16,251 bases of DNA from Thermococcus sp. (GTDB taxonomy: Archaea > Methanobacteriota_B > Thermococci > Thermococcales > Thermococcaceae): NCBI GenBank assembly GCA_021160985.1, contig JAGHBN010000164.1:1-16251 (forward strand). Direction: 5' to 3'. A program made the position numbers and the translations under genes. The notes under the pieces are model-generated. The model ran no database searches. It was not told the origin of the DNA and saw only the letters and a program-made list of their open reading frames with translations. Numbering within the stretch: the stretch's first letter is position 1; each line of letters opens with the position of its first letter. Of this stretch, positions 14,162 through 16,251 are shown one piece after another.

Positions 14162-14740
14162 ATGCCGATAAGACTCCCGCTCTTCCGGAAAAAGGTCATG
14201 GAACTGCTCTCCTCCACCGACGAAACGAAGGTCATTCACATAAGCGATACTCCCGAAAGCGTTTACCGCTTCCTCAACGAGCTGATTGAAAAGACGGAGC
14301 CGGACTACATAATCCACACGGGCGACCTCGCCGACAACATAAAGCTGGAGAGGAGACCCGAGCTGAAGCCGCTCTACATCGGGGCTGTTAGGAAGCTGGC
14401 CAGAATCCTCAAGAACTCCGGAGCGGAGCTCTACATCGTCCCCGGCAACGAGGACGACCCCGAGGTAGTCAGAGAGTTCTTTGACGATTCCGTCGTTGAG
14501 CCCGGAACGGTCGTTGAAATAGAAGGTAAAAGGTTCGCCCTCGGCCACACGTGGATGGAGGTGGCCGGTCTGGACGCCGACTTCAGGCTGTACGGCCACA
14601 GTTTCAAGCTGATAGAGCGGGGGCTGAATGGAATCTTCGGTGTAAACTTTGTTCTTCTCCCAAGCGGGAGGACATACCGCGTGAAGTACCCCGGAGGTAC
14701 GGATTTTGATAGGGGATACAAGATGTGGAGGGGGTTGTGA
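14162..14740 (+). CDS. Divergent metallophosphoesterase (YfcE/MJ0936-like) with altered metal site
   Basis: A 192-residue cytosolic protein of the calcineurin-like phosphoesterase fold. Motifs are in order: HISDTPE (26-32), HTGDLAD (52-58), VPGNEDD (93-99), ALGHTW (126-131) and LYGHSF (143-148). Compared with MJ0936-type enzymes, the GD, GN-x-D and single-His motifs and the first His of the GH-x-H motif are kept. The His of D-x-H is Pro31 and the second His of GH-x-H is Phe148. Both lost residues are ligands of the same metal. The enzyme may use one metal, or may bind rather than cleave. The start at 14162 fits a leaderless transcript. The stop overlaps the next ATG by one base (TGATG), so the two are cotranslated. 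Confidence 0.8.
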   Translation: MPIRLPLFRKKVMELLSSTDETKVIHISDTPESVYRFLNELIEKTEPDYIIHTGDLADNIKLERRPELKPLYIGAVRKLARILKNSGAELYIVPGNEDDPEVVREFFDDSVVEPGTVVEIEGKRFALGHTWMEVAGLDADFRLYGHSFKLIERGLNGIFGVNFVLLPSGRTYRVKYPGGTDFDRGYKMWRGL

Positions 14741-15714
14741 TGCGCGTTTTGAGGTTCGGGCCGTCGATAATATTCCTCAGGACACCCCATGAGGAGGCCG
14801 TGAGGTCAGCCCTGAGGGAGATTTTTGGCGTTGAGGAAATCCCCACGGACGAGGCGATAAGAAACAGCAACGAGTTCGAGACCGTGGTCTTTGTGACAGA
14901 GGAGTGGAAGAAGGAGACGATCCCCCCCGAGAGGGCATTTCTGGTAAAGTGCCACGCTCCAGTCATCCTGAGCAGGATAATCAACAGCAAGCTTCCCGTT
15001 GAGAAAGTCCACGTAGAGAGCACGCTGATACTCATGCGCGTCCCGGACAAGGTTGAGGAAGGGCTGAGGCTCATCGCCGAGAAGTACGGCGGGGAGATAA
15101 TGGACATAAGAACCGCCTTCGATGAAGGCGAAGCAGGGGACACCATAATAGGCCTGACAAGGAAGAAGCTGAACTCCCCCATAGGGCCCGATGACATTGA
15201 GGGCGCCGTCCTCATTCACAGGGACTTCCTCGAGGTTTACCGGGAGCTCAGCCTCGACGCACCCCTCCTACTGCTGAAACTGATGCCGGAGTGGAGTGAG
15301 ATCACGATTAAAATCTACGACACGGATAGGCGCTACGAGGAGAACATAGAGCGCCTTATGATGGTGATTGAAGACCTCGACCTGGGCTTCATCGTCGGGG
15401 AAGGCTGGGACTGGGACTACCCGAGGCCCTTCATGCGCGTTCCCGTTTACAAGCTCAAGCTCCTGACGTGGGAGAAGCCGGAGCGGGTCAAGTTCCTGCT
15501 CAAAGGCATCGAGTACCACGGCTACAAGCGCCTCTGCGACATAGACGTCTTCGTCGAGGGGAAGAAAATCCACTGGACATCCCTCGGAAAGCACGACTCG
15601 AAGTTCGAGCTGGCAAAAGCTGCGAGGGAAGAACTGGAGAAGCTCCTGAGCGAGGATGTCATCAAAAGGCTGAGGGAACTCGACGAGCGCCTTGCCGCCG
15701 AGTCCAAGGATTAG
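14740..15714 (+). CDS. Uncharacterised 324-residue protein, coupled to the phosphoesterase
   Basis: I do not recognise this family. It is a soluble alpha/beta protein without signal or membrane segment. The N-terminal 75 residues (GPSIIFLRTPHEEAVRSALR) suggest a small alpha/beta domain with strand 46-52. A middle part includes LILMRVPDKVEEGLRLIAEK (96-115) and GDTIIGLTRKK. A conserved-looking aromatic stretch, GEGWDWDYPRPFMRVP (220-235), precedes a beta-rich segment and a Lys/Glu-rich C-terminal helix (288-322). ATG at 14740 is chosen because GGAGGGGG lies five bases upstream; ATG at 14725 would lie inside the phosphoesterase. The one-base TGATG overlap implies translational coupling and a shared pathway. 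It ends directly against the convergent methyltransferase gene. Confidence 0.85.
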   Translation: MRVLRFGPSIIFLRTPHEEAVRSALREIFGVEEIPTDEAIRNSNEFETVVFVTEEWKKETIPPERAFLVKCHAPVILSRIINSKLPVEKVHVESTLILMRVPDKVEEGLRLIAEKYGGEIMDIRTAFDEGEAGDTIIGLTRKKLNSPIGPDDIEGAVLIHRDFLEVYRELSLDAPLLLLKLMPEWSEITIKIYDTDRRYEENIERLMMVIEDLDLGFIVGEGWDWDYPRPFMRVPVYKLKLLTWEKPERVKFLLKGIEYHGYKRLCDIDVFVEGKKIHWTSLGKHDSKFELAKAAREELEKLLSEDVIKRLRELDERLAAESKD

Positions 15715-16251
15715 CTAAAGCTTCCTTATCTTCGCCACGAAGAAGCCGCTCGTCCCGTGCCTGTCGGGATAAAAGCGCCTCGCCTTCTTTATCTCCTCAC
15801 TCAGCTCGATTCCAAATGGCCTTGTCAGCGCGGGCTCGCCGTAGCGGAGCGGGAGGAGCTCAACGTCAAAGTTGTCCAGAACCCACTGGATTACGAACTC
15901 GTTCTCCTCGGGTTCGAGGGAACAGGTTGAGTAAACTAAGATTCCGCCCTTCTTGAGAACGCTTAGTCCCTTCTCAAGCATCTTCATCTGAAGGTTCTGG
16001 CAGAACTTCACGTCGTCCATCGTCCTGCTGGCCTTACGCTTTGGGTTCTTGTGTATCGTCCCTGTGCCTGTGCAGGGGGCGTCGAGTAGAATTTTATCGA
16101 ACTCGACGCCGAGCTCGTCTATGTAGAGCGACGATCTGTGGAAGAGGACGGTGTTCGTAACGCCGAGGCGCGAGAGGTTTAAGCGGGTCTCCTTCAGCCT
16201 GTCCTCGCCGACATCGAAGGCGTAGATTATCCCTTTGTTCTCCATCAGCTG
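15715..16251 (-). CDS. NSUN/RsmB-type RNA cytosine-C5 methyltransferase, C-terminal part (runs off right edge)
   Basis: A SAM-dependent enzyme making 5-methylcytosine in tRNA or rRNA. The visible 178 residues are the C-terminal part of the Rossmann methyltransferase domain. They include IYAFDV with the SAM-ribose Asp, and the two catalytic-cysteine motifs: DAPCTGTG (motif IV) and STCSLEPEENE (motif VI). FYPDRHGTSGFFVAKIRK closes the fold. The reading frame stays open to the window edge; the internal ATG at 16245 is not the start, because the SAM-binding motif I must lie upstream. Archaeal Trm4-like tRNA methylases end this way without a further domain, but rRNA-modifying paralogues cannot be excluded from this fragment. 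The stop abuts the stop of the convergent gene. Confidence 0.88.
   Translation of the reverse strand, partial: QLMENKGIIYAFDVGEDRLKETRLNLSRLGVTNTVLFHRSSLYIDELGVEFDKILLDAPCTGTGTIHKNPKRKASRTMDDVKFCQNLQMKMLEKGLSVLKKGGILVYSTCSLEPEENEFVIQWVLDNFDVELLPLRYGEPALTRPFGIELSEEIKKARRFYPDRHGTSGFFVAKIRKL

Noticed and set aside
15468..15956. Arg-rich 162-codon plus-strand frame across the convergent junction
   Set aside because: It runs out of frame through the end of the 324-residue gene and antisense to the methyltransferase. The composition is that of a shadow frame in GC-rich DNA, and both real genes have clear features.

Overview
The window looks like chromosomal DNA of a hyperthermophilic archaeon of the order Thermococcales, most likely a Thermococcus. 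The evidence is gene content: archaeal translation factor aIF5A, Nep1, endonuclease Q with a C-terminal PCNA-binding peptide, and an archaeal DUF4143-type ATPase. The genome architecture agrees: AT-rich TATA boxes about 25 nt before very short leaders, GGTG/GAGGTGA ribosome binding sites, and densely packed or overlapping genes of fairly high GC. From memory, the T. kodakarensis EndoQ (TK0887) and aminopropylagmatine ureohydrolase (TK0882) are similarly close neighbours. I could run no search, so every identification rests on motifs read by eye.

Layout, left to right. (1) Minus-strand unit at 1-1571: the 5' part of thiL, preceded by an AAA-type ATPase gene whose promoter carries three 20-bp imperfect palindromes spaced exactly 33 bp apart. 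(2) Minus-strand pair: a CLC chloride transporter with CBS domains (start 4650), then endonuclease Q (1657-2919). A small unknown gene (4727-5197) is divergent from CLC. (3) Minus-strand pair: a CBS-domain protein overlapping a CPA2-type cation/proton antiporter (5214-7015). (4) A tight minus-strand operon: USP-like protein, ArsB/NhaD-type permease, USP protein, agmatinase/aminopropylagmatine ureohydrolase (10354 down to 7196). (5) aIF5A on its own promoter (10436-10846). (6) A divergent LeuT-fold (NSS-like) transporter (10920-12299). (7) Minus-strand pair: a saccharopine/lysine dehydrogenase-like oxidoreductase overlapping Nep1 (12371-14102). (8) Plus-strand pair: a divergent metallophosphoesterase and an unknown 324-residue protein (14162-15714), sharing a central TATATATA box with unit 7. 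(9) The C-terminal part of an NSUN-type RNA m5C methyltransferase, running off the right edge on the minus strand.

Functional threads. Three different ion transporters each come with a putative nucleotide-sensing partner: CLC with fused CBS domains, CPA2 with an overlapping CBS gene, and the ArsB/NhaD permease between two USP genes. This suggests an ion-homeostasis region tied to adenylate status. Polyamine synthesis (agmatinase) lies close to aIF5A, whose lysine is converted to hypusine from polyamine-related precursors. The right third is rich in RNA modification (Nep1, m5C methyltransferase). There are no rRNA or tRNA genes, insertion sequences or CRISPR arrays. No stretch longer than 300 bases lacks a gene; the longest gap, 7016-7195, holds only a promoter and a possible terminator.
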